This document shows, piece by piece, positions 11,101 through 25,318 of a stretch of 64,000 nt of DNA (the first letter of the stretch is position 1; each line of letters opens with the position of its first letter). The stretch is from contig NW_024881282.1 in assembly GCF_018691265.1 (NCBI RefSeq), positions 52,583,122-52,647,121 of the forward strand. Reading direction: 5' to 3'. The position numbers and the translations under genes are program-made. This stretch comes from Tyto alba (taxonomy: Eukaryota > Chordata > Aves > Strigiformes > Tytonidae). Under the pieces are notes generated by a model. The model did no database searches. It was not told the DNA's origin and was given only the letters and a program-made list of their open reading frames with translations.

Positions 11101-14100
11101 CCATGGGCAATGCTTGGCTCACTGTGCTAAGCACTGAAAAGATACAGGGAACTCCCTGTAGTCCCTTTTCCACCCCACCCAAATACCCTGCAGGAGTGCG
11201 ATCTACCTGCAGAGCTGAAACAAGAGTTAAAAAGACGTACACATCAATGGATCAATTAGGTACATTTTTGCCAGCAATTTCCCACATATACCCAAGCTTC
11301 ATTTAAAACAGAAGTCTCCTATCAAGCAATCCTTTGAAATTATTTACTCTTTTATGGTTGCAAAGTATGGCAACATAATACCTTTAATGGAAACCCAAAT
11401 AAACGGCATATGCTGCCAAGTGTCTATGAACAGGTTTTATGGGCTTGAATTCTTACGTCACACGCTGTTAACAGTTATGACTCTAGCAAATGCCTTGGGG
11501 ATATAGAAGAGCATATATAGAGTTTTAATGAAGGTATAAACTGATAATGTTTATTTTAAAAGTATATTATCACGCTGAGAGAGGAGGCAGGGGAAATGTC
11601 ATAAATAATGAAAAGATTTATTGTTGCAAAGTGCTTTACAAGTGTTACAATATATTAAAAAATAGTGGTCCCCAATAAAGGCATTGGCTGCACAGGGCAG
11701 TCCCACCGGCGCGGCAGCGAGCACCACGAAGACCCATGGCTTGGGGCCAAGTGGCAACGTGACGATTTTCAGGCCGATGTCTTGTGGCAGTGAGCATCTG
11801 CCCTTGGGCTGCCTGGTCCAAAGGGCTGACACAGAAGTTTAGTGGTTTATGCAGGCTGGGACTGTATCCCTCTGCCTTGTTGGGATAAACTGTTATTAAC
11901 TGCGATTATCAAGACCTTGACAGCCTTATTGAGCATCCTTGGTGCCAGACTGTAACCAGGCTTTAGTCCTTGGTGGGAGCCATTTTCTGCACGTATTGCT
12001 GAGTTAAGACAACGGTATGTGACGCCTTCAGCTGGAAATGTTTTAAAACCAACTCTGGTGTGGATCAGTGTTCTCATCCTCTTCCCATCCCATACTATGC
12101 TCATCTCCTTTTTTGTTTTAAAATCTTATTTTCACAGTACCAGAAACATGATTTATTTTTCCCATTAATAGTTGAAATGAAATTCCTTTACAACATAATA
12201 ACTATCCCATGTATAACCTTCCCCTCCCCAGAAGTTTAAGATCCCACACTGTTATGAGACTATTCCACAACTGATATATTTATGATCAAGCATTTCTTGG
12301 CCATATTTGGTGTGTGTTTAGCTGTTTCAATGTGTTCAGTCCGGATATACTCAGCAATTGAACAGTTGCTGTATGTGAAGAGCAATCACTTTATGAACAG
12401 CTTTAGTGGCGGATTTCCAATGGCGTGAGAGAGTCAGACCACGGCTGTTTCGGTATCCTGCCCTGGTCCCACCCAGCAGAAGATGTTAGGAAGTGCTTAG
12501 GGATATCAAGATTAGGGTTCGCAAAGTGTCCAGCGGAGATGCCAAGTAATTAACGAGTCATGGGAGGAAAACCAGAAATCATCCCGGGACCTGAATCCAG
12601 ATCTACCCCATCCAGTTGAATGTTATAATTTTGGTACCAGAGTTGTGTTTAAGCATATCTATTTAGACCCGTACATGTCACCTGAGCTGTGCTGAGGTGG
12701 CAGGTCCCCCACACTGCAATCCTGATGAGGTCCCTGGTGGGTTCAGGCCCCCTGGCATGATCCACCGCTGCGGATGCGCAGGGATACGCCAGGGCAGCCC
12801 CAGGGTTGAGGCAGCTTCTCTGCAGCTGGTGAGGGGAAAAGGGAGAATTTTTCCCCTGTTCTGAAAGAAGGAGTCTGGCTGAGCTCTTCACTGGTCCCCA
12901 GTGGAGGGCTTGCGACCCTCACCCAGGAGGGTGCAAGCTTTGGACAGGGTGTGCAAGCGGCGGGATAAGTTGGTGGTGACTGGAGACTGTAAAGATCGGC
13001 GCCTTTGCCTGCAGTGCGAGCTCCTGAATCATCTGGGGAAGGCATCTGACAGCTTTACCTTAACCCACCACATGTGGGATACTGTACATGTTTCCCGAGC
13101 TAATGTTTTATGGGAAATAACAGAAAATATTAACCCTGTCCTGCTCTGTGCTTCTACTGCTGCCGCCACACCCCCCTCCCACCCCCCCCGGATGGAGCTG
13201 CTCTCACGAGCACTAATGCTGCCCTCACGCTTCGGTCCAGCAGCCTGGCTTCCCACCAGCTGGTCTTCTCTACGCACATGAAGTATCAGATGATCCCACT
13301 GACAAGACGTTTTGGCTACCTTCACGTGGACGGTTGCAATAACCACACCCGCTCCATCCTTGCATGGCAAGGGCGGAGGGGCTGCGTTTCGGGGGTGGTC
13401 CTCTCCTGGGCTTCTGAGCACAGAAGCAGGAAGAAGCCCAGGGGAAAACTATATCCCAGCATCCTTTCTTATAGCACCTCCTAACCCTGCCTGCTCCCCA
13501 CCATGCAAAAAGGCTCCCCCATTCACCCTGCATTTGGAGATGGGCCAGTGCTCAGAACCAGCTGGTGTAATAAGTACCCGTATTCTCTGTGGGGAAGGAG
13601 GAAATCCCGGAAAGCTCCGGCAAACTTACGGGCAAAACTCAGAGGCAGTTGCTTTATTCTAACAGCACTTAGCAGATGGGTTTCACTGTTGGTATGAAGC
13701 CCTGCACTTCCTTTCAAACTGCTCTGTGATGTGACTGCTGAAGTACTACAAGACCAGCATTTACTATAAAGCTGAAATGTTAATATTTATACACTGTGTC
13801 CATTGGGATGGAGTAATTCAGTTTTTATTAAGAAGCTATTAAAGCATTTTTCTAAATTGCCCCAAATAGGTTTCCCACCTAAAACATGCTGTTCTTTTTT
13901 TCCCCCTAACTTCTTTTTCTTTTCAGTGTATGGCTTTGATCTTTTGTTTGATTTGTGCTTCACAGAAAAATGCTCATAAGCCTTTACAGAAGGGTTTTCT
14001 TGGCTTACAGCTTTATTCAAGAAATACAGTGAAACTGTAGCAAAACCGTTTTAGGAGCACTTAGGAAGAGAAGTCTACCTGCTGAGTACCAGAACAAAAA

Positions 14101-15194
14101 GGTTCACTTACCCCAAGCTTTAGAAGGATGTTTTCCAACATAGAGAAGTCTATTCTGATTTTGGTTACAGATTATACAGCACTTTATAAAGCTTGGCCCT
14201 TTAAAGTGTGAATGGGATTTCATGTACTCCAATTCTTAAAAAGCTTTCAAGAATGCTGCAGCAAGTCCACGCAAGTCCTTCTGAACACTTCCCCAGTTCA
14301 GACAAGCATGAACCCTGTGGCCACAAACAGGTTCCCGCCTGCCGTAACTCCAGGGTAGGAACCAACCATGGAACAGGAGGGTGAGAGTCAGCAATTTGCC
14401 ATAATCCAAGATTACTACAGTTTTATTGCATGTCTCCACAAATTACAAATGTATGTGAAACTAATGGTTTTTCTCAGCGTCAATACATGCTCTGCTCAGG
14501 GGTATGGAATTAAGAGCAGAAAGATTATTTCTCAACAATTAGCATTTAAGATGCTATTACTGTAGTTTACTAATAAAATCCAGGAAGAAAAGTTCACTGT
14601 ATCTAAATTATTCTCTCTCTCCTGTGCTGTTCTAATTTTTTTTTTTTTTAATATAATTTTACTCTTTCCTGCTAGAAGCAAACAGGATGAAAGTAGTAAT
14701 GAAAACCCGGCCCTTTACAACACAGATCTGAAGCGCTGTAGCTGTTTGTGTTTTAATGTTTAAGCTTCGCAAGAGATACTGTTTGCAGATGTAGGAGAAA
14801 GAGACACTGACCACCCTGCAAGGCCAAAGGATAGGGTTGGTTTTTTTTTTTTCCTTCACTTTTATCCTGTCCCAGAGCCTTTGAATCAAGGTTTGACCCA
14901 GGTCTCTGAAAGCTGAGCAGCAGCATGTCCAGGGAGGACCTCACCAAGTGCCATGCAAGCTGGCTCTCAGACTTTCCCCCTTGCAGCTTTGGCTGCTCAC
15001 ACTGACTAGAGAAACTAGATGTGAGAATCTCATTTGTTTGCAATACCTAATGTAGATTTGGGGATATAGGTGCTAAAAGGGTGCTCTTGGCCTAGGGACA
15101 AGCCCCTATTCTTGGAAATTCACTGTCAAAAAGGGCCTGAAGAAAGAAAACAAACAACCTTTAAAATAGAGATCTCTCTTTCCCATCCAACAAC

Positions 15195-15246
15195 TCTACA
15201 GGATGAAAGGAGTCTCTTCCCCAGGTAATGGTTCTACAGGATGAAA
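15195..15246 (+). repeat. Short direct repeat, 38-bp period
   Basis: tctacaggatgaaa occurs at 15195-15208 and 15233-15246. The intervening 24 bases are not repeated. Confidence 0.7.
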
Positions 15247-18200
15247 AAGAAAAGAGCTGTGTTTTTGGAGTTCCCTGGAGCTCAGAAATCTTCCTCTGGA
15301 AATTAATAGAAACATTTGTGTCTCCTGCTGAGGGTGGTAGTCTAATTCACAGGTGCTGGAGAATGCATCTCTCTCCATGACACTTGGCAGGTTTGCACGA
15401 CACCGGGGTTGGGCGGTCTGGGGGTGGTGGCTATTAAATTTTGCAGGGTGTCAACAATGGTGACTGCTGGTATGTGCACGGTGTTCTGTGCTCATGGGAG
15501 TTGTCCAGGGGGAGCTACCCGAGTATCTAAGGAGAGTGGAGTGATTGTAGAGTTCAAGGTCTTCACTGGGAAAATCCAGCCCAGTGCCTTCGCCCAGCAG
15601 TCAGTGCATTCAAACGCAAGGTTTGCTTTTCTCATTGAGGTAGGTGCCAACTAAGATGGGCTTCTCTAGGCAGTGTAGTGAGTCATGGCAAGGTGGGCAC
15701 TTGCAGGGCTGGGGATGTCACGGTCAGCCCTGACAGCCCTGACTGCTCCCGAGTGCTCAAATTGGGCAGAGACCCAGGGCTGCTCTCCCGGCTCCCGCTG
15801 CCGGTCCCCTTGGCTCCTGCCTGACCGCACAAGCCCTTCTGTGGCTGCACCACGGGACGGCATCTCTGCTTCTGTCATTTTAGCTGTTTCCAGCCAGCTT
15901 AGACTGAACAGGGAAATGGTGGAAACAACTGGGGAGAGAGCAGAGGAGAGGCTGTTCCCAGCAGCAGCATAGATCTGGGCCCAGCTGAAGTGGCTGTGCA
16001 GCTCCAACCTCATGTTCCTTCACACTCCTTCTTTTGGTTTTTATTTATCCCTTCAGATTCCTGAAAGTTCAGGTTTAACTTGCCTTTTTCTTCCTCTTTC
16101 TCGCACATTTCCTCTCTTCCACAGCACCAGTTTCATTCTCATAGCCCATTGCCTCCGTGTCCCCCCTCCGCCCGCTGGGTGCACGCAGGGTATCCTGTTT
16201 GTGGGCATACAACTGAGTGTCTCAGTGGAGCTCAGCTTGGTCGATGGGTCTGTGGCACTGGACGAGGTACGGCTGTAGGGAACCAGATGTGTCAGACAGC
16301 ACAAAACATGGTGGCCAGCATGCAAGTGAAGTTTCCATTCTGCCCCTTCAGGCCGCACAGTGAAAAGAGCTGGAGGAGAGAGGCAACAATAATTGGCAAA
16401 ACATTGTAACTCATGCAGTGTGTAATCCAAAATGCTTGGAGTTCAGTGCAAATCTCTGTATTTACTCCAAGTTTTGGGCTGAGAATTGTGGGTGAGACTT
16501 GGGCCTGTGAAACTCAATGGGAGGGCTCTCACTTCGCCCTCAGGCTATTTCCTCTGTGAAGAAAGTGTGCAGGGACCAGGCTGTGAGAAATACTGAAGGA
16601 TACAGGGAAGGCTGCCCAAGACTTTTATGTGCCCTTTGCTACACTATGTGAGCAAGGAGAAAGGAAGTGGCTGGAGATGTAAAATGGACTCAGAGAAATA
16701 CATCATTTTTTACCCTCTGCAAAAATTGCTCAGTAGGATAAAAATTTCAAACTCACGGACAATAGTAATATCTATATTTATATCAGCTGAATTGCTAGTT
16801 GTCCCAACATGGTTACAAAATCTTCAGATGAAGTGTTTTCAGTACCTGGCAGCATAAATGCTGACCCTTCTCCATCCTCTGCAGATAACTGATCCTATAA
16901 AATGAATAAGATGATACCTTTTAGATTTGCCCTGGAAAAGTACTGTTGTGCTATCCTAATGTTCCAAAGAGAAATTTTGTTTATATAACACACGAATATT
17001 AGCAGCCAGGCAGAACATTATGATCCATGGAGATCTGCACTTTTAAACTCAGGAAGTACAAATCAACCTATTTCTCATTAACCTTATCTCAAAAATCTAG
17101 TCGATGGGACATACTCTTAAGTTTACTCCTTTTTCAAAAAGCCTTTTCCTCCTCCAGGACTGCTGGTGTTTGCTGCTCAGATCAAACTGCCGAAATTAGA
17201 CATCAGGCTATCTGCTAACTACTTCTTGAATTAAGACATTCTTCTCAAATTGTTTATAGGCTGCTCCGCTCCCTTTCTGCTCAAGTCTGGACCTCTGGTT
17301 TTTAAATTACATGCTGTGTTAGGCATTTTATCCCATCCATCCATGAGACCTCTTCTTTGCCCTCCTAGTTTCCTTTTATTCTAAAATAGATGGGTGCCAT
17401 ATGACTAATCTCCTGACAGAATTCATTTCTTGCAAACATGTATCATTGTAGTGGTTTTTCTACTGCACCTTTCTGATCGTAGCAATGTTCTTCCCATAAC
17501 AATAGAGCCGGCCTCTCGCGCGTGGTGCTCGGAAAGGGCTCTCATCAGTGTGCTTGACACTGCTGGAATAGCTTCAGTGGATTTAAACATCAGGCCTGTA
17601 TACCCAAAAAGCTTGCCTGGCTTTCTGACAGCTTCCTAGCAGGGTGCAGATGGTTTTAGTTTATTCCCCATTTACCACCAAATGATTTCCCCCTTAAAAT
17701 TAATAGAAGAAAAATATTTGGAAAGTGATAGCTGGTTGTTAGATATTACTTTTAGTGGTCCTGTTCATATTTTTCTTTTCTTTCTTTCCCATACGCGCTT
17801 GTTCTTGTGATCTTGCAGGGTTGTAAAGTCACGATTCAGCGAAGTGCTGAAGGTGAGAGTAGGGCCCCACTGATGCCACGGCCACCGCTGCAGCCAGGAC
17901 CTCCTCCACAATGTGCCTTCTGGTGGGGTGCTCAGCTTGGTCACCTCCACGACAGCACCCTGGCTCTGGGGTCACCGTCACCTCCAGGACGTGGGGTTGG
18001 AGGTGGTGTGTGCAGTGCTGGGAGCGGCCCGGGGACGGCTGTAGCTGGGGGGTTGGTTCTGTCCCCACGTTTGCCCCGGAAAAAGTTTTGAGACGCAGCT
18101 TGTGGATGAGGGAGGTTTTCAAAAGGTTTTCAAATGGGGGTACAAAGAAACCCCCCGTTTTCTGTGGTTTTTTGCTTTTGAGGACATCCAGCCTCTCGAT

Positions 18201-18871
18201 CCAGACCATCCCAAGTCTGAGGAGAAAGCTTCTGATTCATACAGAATTGATAGCATCTATTGAAATTAATTCCATATGGGGAAGTAAGCACTGTCTGCAT
18301 AGTAACACCCAGTGTGGAGTATACTGCTGAGTTCAGGCTCTGACTCCGAAAACACTTGAAGGCAGAACATATGTTGTGGGGGGGTTTTGAAGATACCACA
18401 ACCCGTGAGATATCTAAGGCAGCATGAACGTGTTTTGTATAACCCATGAATGCAAAAAAATAAAAAAAAATCTCAGAAGGCTTGAAGCTTTTCTCATACA
18501 TATTGTGCTCAAATGAGCATAACCGTGATTTCTGCAGGGTCATTCCTCATTTATCCTCGTATAATGAGAATATGCCTTTGCCTTCTAACTGGATCTCATC
18601 GAGGTCTAAACTAGGCGTTCAGATGGGACTTTAGAGCACCTGCCACCAGCTCCAGGAAAGTGCTGTTAGATATTACCGCTGCTGCTCCTGTGCATTCTCC
18701 CCTCTCCTCCTCTCAGCCAAGGAGGCTCTGAAAGTGTTTCAGCCTGAGTTTGATAGGCCGACTTCTTCAGTGGCATAAGGCAGAATGGTTTCATTGATTT
18801 CCCAGAGCTACACAGATTCACACCATCTGGGAAGCTGTCACAAAGGATTTATGGTGAAAAAAGGTACATCG

Positions 18872-18890
18872 TATTATTATTATTATTATT
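18872..18890 (+). repeat. (TAT)n microsatellite
   Basis: Six to seven TTA units. Confidence 0.85.
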
Positions 18891-21327
18891 TCCTGATGTT
18901 GTTTTATTGTTATGACATCATGTTCTGGACAATAGCCTTTATACTGGGCTGCATAGATGGAGGCTTAGGCTCTGTTCAAAGACTCGCCTGTGTAGTTTTC
19001 ATTCAAACCCAGCCCAGCACAGGCAGACTCAGTGCAGCAGGACCGAGCCCGGCAGCAATGTTGGTAGAAACGAACATTAGATTTAATGAACCAGTCTGAA
19101 TCGCAGGAAGTGTCTGGCATGTTTTGATGTGTTTAATTGCAGTATTATCTATAACTGAGGGAATCTGATCAGGTTTGGGCATGCAGTCTCTCATGCCCTG
19201 ATGCCATCATCTGCTCTGAATCAGGAAGAGCAGCGCTGAAGAATTTTCCAAGTCTTGAAGAAGCTGCTGGCTCTTATTTGAAATATTTGTCCTTGCTGTG
19301 TGTGGCGTAAGTGCACTCACTGGGCAGCAAGTCTCAGCTGAGGTGGTTGTTTTCCACCAGAAATTTTAAACAGAGAATTTTTTTCCTGTCTCTTATCCCA
19401 CAGGGAACATGACTGGACAGAAAGAGCCTGAAGCTAAATCATGTATGTGCTACATTCACTGCAGTGAGACTTTCTTTAGGGAAGACAAGGAAGTATGTCT
19501 TGTGTACAAGTGTATTTTGGCAAGATGACTTGTGATTGAGGACACATAAATTTTTTAGTCTATACTTCTATTTAACCGTTCTTATTTAATTAATTGTTCC
19601 AGGTGATTTCAAGTGGAAGCTATGTGAAAAATTAGAGAAATCAGGTGAAGACCAGAAGATAACTATTTTATACTACACAAAACATCTCCCACTGACTGCT
19701 CAGCTGGTGCAGCCCACCTGGCCCACCCATCCTTTGGGAGAGACTGCAAGCTTCACATTAGCTCTGGTATTTGTTGTGATTGTTGACGTTGCTCCCCCCA
19801 CTTCTTGAGTGCCGTCCTCAGGGCCAGACAAACCATAAGAAAAAGACACCATGATACAAGACTGTAGTGATAGTATGACACTATTTTTGCCTTTTGTTTC
19901 CATGGTTTAGATGTATACTTATATTTGTTTGAGGCTTGAACTGTCAATATAACAGATGAACATCTCACAGGTATGTGACAGCAGGACTTCAAAGTATGTA
20001 TGATCTTAGTGCCCCTGAAGCGCTCAGGGTATCAAAGGAGGGATTGGTGCATGTGAGTAAATACCTCTAAGCTTTAAGTTTGAAATTACCCTAGACTTTG
20101 ATAAGTAGCATTCAAGGTACAGTTACAGGAATGCCTGCCTGCTCCAAGCAACTGGTTATGCTGTCTCAGGGGGGAGATGTCTGTCTTTACTGACCCTGTC
20201 CCTTTTGCAGTCTGCAGTTAGTTATTGCTGTGTCACTGGGACACAGAGCCTGAACCCTATTCTGGATTTTATGCACCTACCCTGTACGTGTGATGAACAC
20301 AACGGGCTTATCTCCCTTTGGAGATAGAGCCGGAAGAGGAGTGCAAGGGTTAGAGAAATTGCTTATGAGAAGGAGTTCACAGCTCAGCAATGTAATTGGA
20401 AACAACCCATATACCCATTTTTCTGGAGCTAGGTTAACATCACTGTCTCAGCTTCCTGAACAGTCATTTGGGAAGGATCAGTGATTCATCCCACCCAGCT
20501 TAGACCCATATTTTAGGAAGGAATGAATTGCCCTCTGGCTGATGAAAACCTTGGATGAGACATCTAACTTTTAAATGACTAAAGCTCGGTGACACAGATC
20601 TCCTTCTAAATGCAGAAAACCTGTTTAATTTGGCTACTCTTCTGACCTTTATTTGGAAAAAAAAACCCACTAACTTTTCATCAAAAACAAACACTTAAGT
20701 TTACACTGTTATTTACTACTATCCCACTGCTTCCTGGGGTCATCCCTCCTTAGCTTGTGGGCGTTTTCCTCAATCGAAAACACAGTGTGGCTGCTCTAGT
20801 ACAATCCCCTACACCTCCATAGAGTACGAGGACACCCACTCATTTTACTGATGCTGTCAAAGTGTCTTTAACTGCCCTTGTACATGTGGTGGGGGAAAAA
20901 AGTGTACCCCAAATGTTTGCACTGCTGATGCCATTGCAGGTCTCTGTCACCAAGGGACTCAGTCCCCTTGGTGCAGGGAAGCTTTTGCACTTTTGTCATT
21001 GGGAAATAGAAAAAAGATACACACCCATGGTGTCTGCTGCCTTACATCTCTGTGCATCATCTTCCTAGCAGTGTAAAATCACATCTGTACATTTCAATCC
21101 CCCTTTGCAAAACTGTGGGGCTGGCACTGGCAAACTGAACTTACAAAAATTAGAAGTGTTTTAGAATCTTCTCAGATGAAGGCTGGCTTTTTTCTGCTTA
21201 GTCTTCACTGGATAGTTTTCCTGAAACCCACAACAATAGGTAAAAGGGAAACCTCAATTTAATGCTCTATATACAGTACAGCAGCCTTAGTGAGGGAACT
21301 AAAGAGAGGCCAAATTCAAGGCCAGAT

Positions 21328-21420
21328 CCTGCAAAGTGCCTCAGGTCCCAAGGGCAGGGTGATCAGCCTCATCTAGAATGAGGCCCCTAGGCTGTGCCCT
21401 GCTTGGTGAGCTCTCAAAGG
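21328..21420. repeat. Possible half of a palindromic MITE
   Basis: The sequence aaggccagatcctgcaaagt resembles the end of the GGGCC(C/A)GATCC-type palindromic MITEs. The second arm is not recognisable, so this is only a candidate. Confidence 0.25.
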
Positions 21421-22134
21421 TGCTTCAGAAGAAGTCCTGATCTTACCAGTAAGGGTATTTCAAGGTTCCTCTGTAATGTGTAATGGAGCGTAACAGAGTT
21501 GTTGCGTTAGCTGTGATAGTGTGGAGCAGGAAGGGAGTGGTTACCTCTGCAGAGTTTATTGATCTGTTTCCTGATTTTTAATTTTCTAGAGTAACTCATA
21601 GCTATGCTTAAACAAACAGCAGAATGTCCAGTTTATTAGGAGCTGTGTGTTAGCCTCTAAATTTTCATAAAGTATTTGAGCAGAAAAGGAGCAAGGTGTG
21701 TAAACAGCACAATATCAGCACCCTTCCATCTCAAACAGCGAGTGTGAGTAGGGGCAGTGGTCCCAACCTGCTGATACACTCCGGGATGCCCTCTGCTCTG
21801 CTCTGCGTGTGTGCACGTGACTGTTTTTGAACACTTTCCCATTTCCAAGCCAAGCAATTAGACAAAATTCAGAGCCCTGGATATAGTTTTCTTTAGAAAG
21901 ACAAATCGAGTCAGGGGTTGCTTTACTTAAGCTTGCCTCTTTGTGACGAATGGACTGAGTCTAGTCTCCTGAGCAGAGCAGGAACAGACTGAGGAGCCAC
22001 ACGCAGCTTCTTTGCTCACAGGTTTAGTCTCTGTAGTCTGCACTTGGGCCAAAAGTGCTCTTCAGAAGCTTTCCTCCAGCTACGCTCCCAGTGCTATTTG
22101 AGTCGTTCTGTCATTCCTTTTCCCACTTCGGTTT

Positions 22135-22139
<5 letters not shown>

Positions 22140-22168
<29 letters not shown>
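22140..22168 (+). repeat. Poly(T) run of 29
   Basis: An uninterrupted T run. It could be the tail of a minus-strand retroposed sequence, but the neighbouring sequence is not recognisable. Confidence 0.9.
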
Positions 22169-22170
<2 letters not shown>

Positions 22171-24189
22171 ATATAATTTACAATAATAACAATAAAATGT
22201 CTTCCACTAGTTTCTGTGTATGGACCAGAGGTTGTAACTTTAGATGGTCTTCACTTCCATGAAAGAGGTTAATTACTGCTAACACTCATTGCCATAAGCA
22301 ACTCCAGTAAGATTTCACTCAACACCTCAGCACCGTTTTCTTCCCTGCCCTTTGTCATTTGTGTGCACCCCCATCTGTGCCTCTTTAGCCTAATGATTTT
22401 GCAGGTTTTGGTGTTACCAGAAAAGTCATTACTTAGCCACGACCAGCTACTTTCAGGGCTGCTTGTCCTAGGAGTGTATTTAAGACCTTGAGATACAACA
22501 TAATGTAGAGTTCAGAAAAGTACAAAGGTAAATCTGTGCACTACAAGCTGATCTAAGTCAAGGCTTCATGAGAAAAAGGCAATAGTGGAGGTCACCCTTT
22601 CCAGGTCAAGGCTAATTATTGAAAAGAATGGAAACAGCCTTGAAGTTGTTAAGGGAAAAGGGATAGACAGAAGATTATGAATGCTTCCTGTGTTCCACAG
22701 GAAATGAAAACTTCCTATTTTCCTTTCTTAAGTATATTTTCTACCAAAATCTGGACCTATACCATTTAATTGTGTGTATTGGTAAAGAAATATGTATTTT
22801 CATGTAACACAAACGTATAACCAAACCAGGGTGTTTTGTGTCAAATTCTGACAGAAGGAAGCCAGCTTCCATTCCTAGCATGGATAATTAAGTGCTGATG
22901 AAACAATTTAATTCGGAGGATTTTAATCAGAAACTCTAACTTTTGCCCCTATAAAACTGTGAATAATGATGCAGTCAAACTTATTTGTGAAAGAAATGTC
23001 CTTATTGGTCTGAAAAATACAAGGTTTCTGACATTCATTCTGGTCTCCTTCCCAGTGCTGTGTCATTGTTGTGGTGTTGTTCTGAACACAATATAACACA
23101 TTGCTGAGTATGCCAGAGGTGCACGTGGTGGAGAATCACCAGAAGCGTTTGAAAAATCTAAAATATTTACATACTTTTTAAAAGCGTTAAAAAGATGCAG
23201 TCACAGTTATGGTCCTGCTGTATAGTTTCACACACCCAAAGACAAACAGATACATCTTGTGATTGTAAACCGTTTGCAAATTGAAGAGTGGGGTTTTTGT
23301 TATGGCCACCTCTAACACAAGTTCTGTGTCATGAGCTTTGCCTCACGTGGTTTTGTTTAGGGCAAGATGCATTTCTGCCTGCAAAGAAGTAAGGTGACTT
23401 GTTGGTTAGGCGTGGTTGTACCTCTGAGACCTGTGGGGGCTATAACTGCACAGTGAGGTGGATCTCAAGGGCATTGCTAGTAACACAAGAACAGCCATAG
23501 ATGGTCCTGCTTTTCTCCTGCTTTCTTCCTTCTTTGAGGAGACCAAAAGTCTAAATTGAGAGGGGGGAGATGCCAGCAGGTGACATTCCCCAGGTCTTGG
23601 ACCTCACTGAAGTAATTGTGTGTCTGTTGGGATATAAATGCCAAACCTAAACTATCCCAAACTGAGCATATTATGAACCTTTGGCAAAATTAGTCTTTTA
23701 ACAGCGCCTTAGATACAGATTAATTTGTTTTAGCCCCAAGCAGAGCTGCAGCCTAGGAGTGGTAATTCATTGTAAACACCTTTAGAGCATGTCAGGCCTC
23801 ATAAAACCCCTATCTTAGACTGTGATGTAGCTTTAAAGACAATACTCTGCAGTTACGTAGGACCAAAGCAACTCCTTCTATGCATCTGCTGAGCTGATTT
23901 GTTTTCAAATGTTGATTTAAATTTTAGTTTTTATTATGTGATATTGCTAAAACTATGGTTTTATGGCAAATGTGTTCCAATGCAATAAAAATGTGCTTAT
24001 TTTTTTGCCTACTCCCTGAACTAAGAATAAAATGCCTTAAGGGACTATATATACTTAATAGATTTTCTGAATTAAAACCCCCTACGATTAAAATCATAAT
24101 CTTTGGTGGTCCCACATAATATTTTGTACCTGACATTCATATATAATGTAATGTACTCTTGGTTTTTGATGGGACTTCTGCCTTTTCTA

Positions 24190-24720
24190 AGTTTCCTCTC
24201 TGGCTAATTAACGTTTCTGCCTGCCATTGATTTTTCTGATCCACCCAGCTTTCATTATTTTCTTTCACAGATTATTTTAATAGCCTGCCTTAATATAGCA
24301 TATGTTTGGATTCCTGCTCCAGTTTTACCCTAGCCATTATTAACAATGAAAAGCTCCTCCTTTATACGACAGTGCTAATGTTTTTAGCTGAGCGTAATTA
24401 GCCCCATCTTAGTAGGGAAGCACTGTTGAAGACTTGTATCTTATCTCCTAAAGTTTCAATTTCCCCTTTCGCTAGCAGATAAAAGTTGATGATAATCCTG
24501 TGCTATAGGTTTGGGGCACAACCATCTGCAGCTTTATTTCGGAGTGCAAACAGGCAGATTGCTTCCCACTTAAACTGCTACTACAGTGGACTGTTATCTT
24601 CAGTCTAATCCTAATTACATTGGTGTATCTTTAGAGGATGTTAATTAGAGAAAGCTGCTTTCTTTTTCTCCAACACTGGAACAAGTGCACCACAAGTCTG
24701 GAACAATAAAGCAGGGGGAA
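24190..24720. promoter_or_regulatory. Candidate conserved non-coding element
   Basis: This AT-rich stretch is free of recognisable repeats and dense in homeodomain-type TAATTA/TTAATT cores (ctaattaacg, gcgtaattagcc, cctaattaca, gttaattaga) and a POU/SOX-like attaacaatg. That texture is typical of deeply conserved developmental enhancers. Conservation itself cannot be seen from one sequence. Confidence 0.3.
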
Positions 24721-24889
24721 AAGCATTATCACAGATGAGAAGGAAAAAAATAATTACAAAAATTCCAATAGGCCAAAAAGTTGTTTGAGTGGCAAAGGGA
24801 AACAAAAGGTGGGAAGAAAAAAGACACGTTAAACCTTGTAGTCACACAGAGGTGCATCAGCCTGGAAGGTAAGAGCTACAGCAGAGCTC

Positions 24890-25135
24890 ATCACACCGGC
24901 TGAAGGACGTGAGGACGGTCGGAGCAGCCGCTTGGCTGGAGCAGGACCTGCACGCCAGAGATGTCCCCGGAGCCAGGCGGAGTGTGTGCACGGGCGGCTT
25001 CGCTCCTCACGCGCCTGCGAGCAAGGTGGGGTGGCAAGGGGATCCAGGTTTCCCCATCATTAGTGTCTCCTAGCATGGCACACCGCCCGTGGGTCCGGGA
25101 GCCAGGCGAGAACAGAGCATTAACACTCATGGACC
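24890..25135. promoter_or_regulatory. CpG-rich patch downstream of HMGA2
   Basis: About 245 bp with around 18 CpGs by hand count (for example cacgcgcctgcgag and gtccgggagccaggcgag), surrounded by AT-rich, CpG-poor sequence. It lies 3 kb past the end of HMGA2. It may be the start of a non-coding transcript or an enhancer; there is no direct evidence of transcription. Confidence 0.35.
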
Positions 25136-25273
25136 GTGACAGCTATGAGACCTCCAGACAGCAAGGGTGTCCGTATTTTTCAGACAATGTATATAACACA
25201 CAGTGGCAGACGTTTTTTGACTGAGCAAGTAGATGTAATAAAGCTTCAACTGGTATTCCTTCTGACTCAAGAA

Positions 25274-25318
25274 GGCATATAGCAATTGGACCTTTATTAT
25301 TACTAAAGGCTATATGCC
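25274..25318. repeat. Hairpin-forming inverted repeat
   Basis: The arms ggcatatagc (25274-25283) and gctatatgcc (25309-25318) are perfect complements. Inside them ccttta and taaagg pair again around ttattac. The result is a two-part stem with an 8-nt one-sided bulge. It could be a tiny MITE relic or a structured RNA, or chance. Confidence 0.5.
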
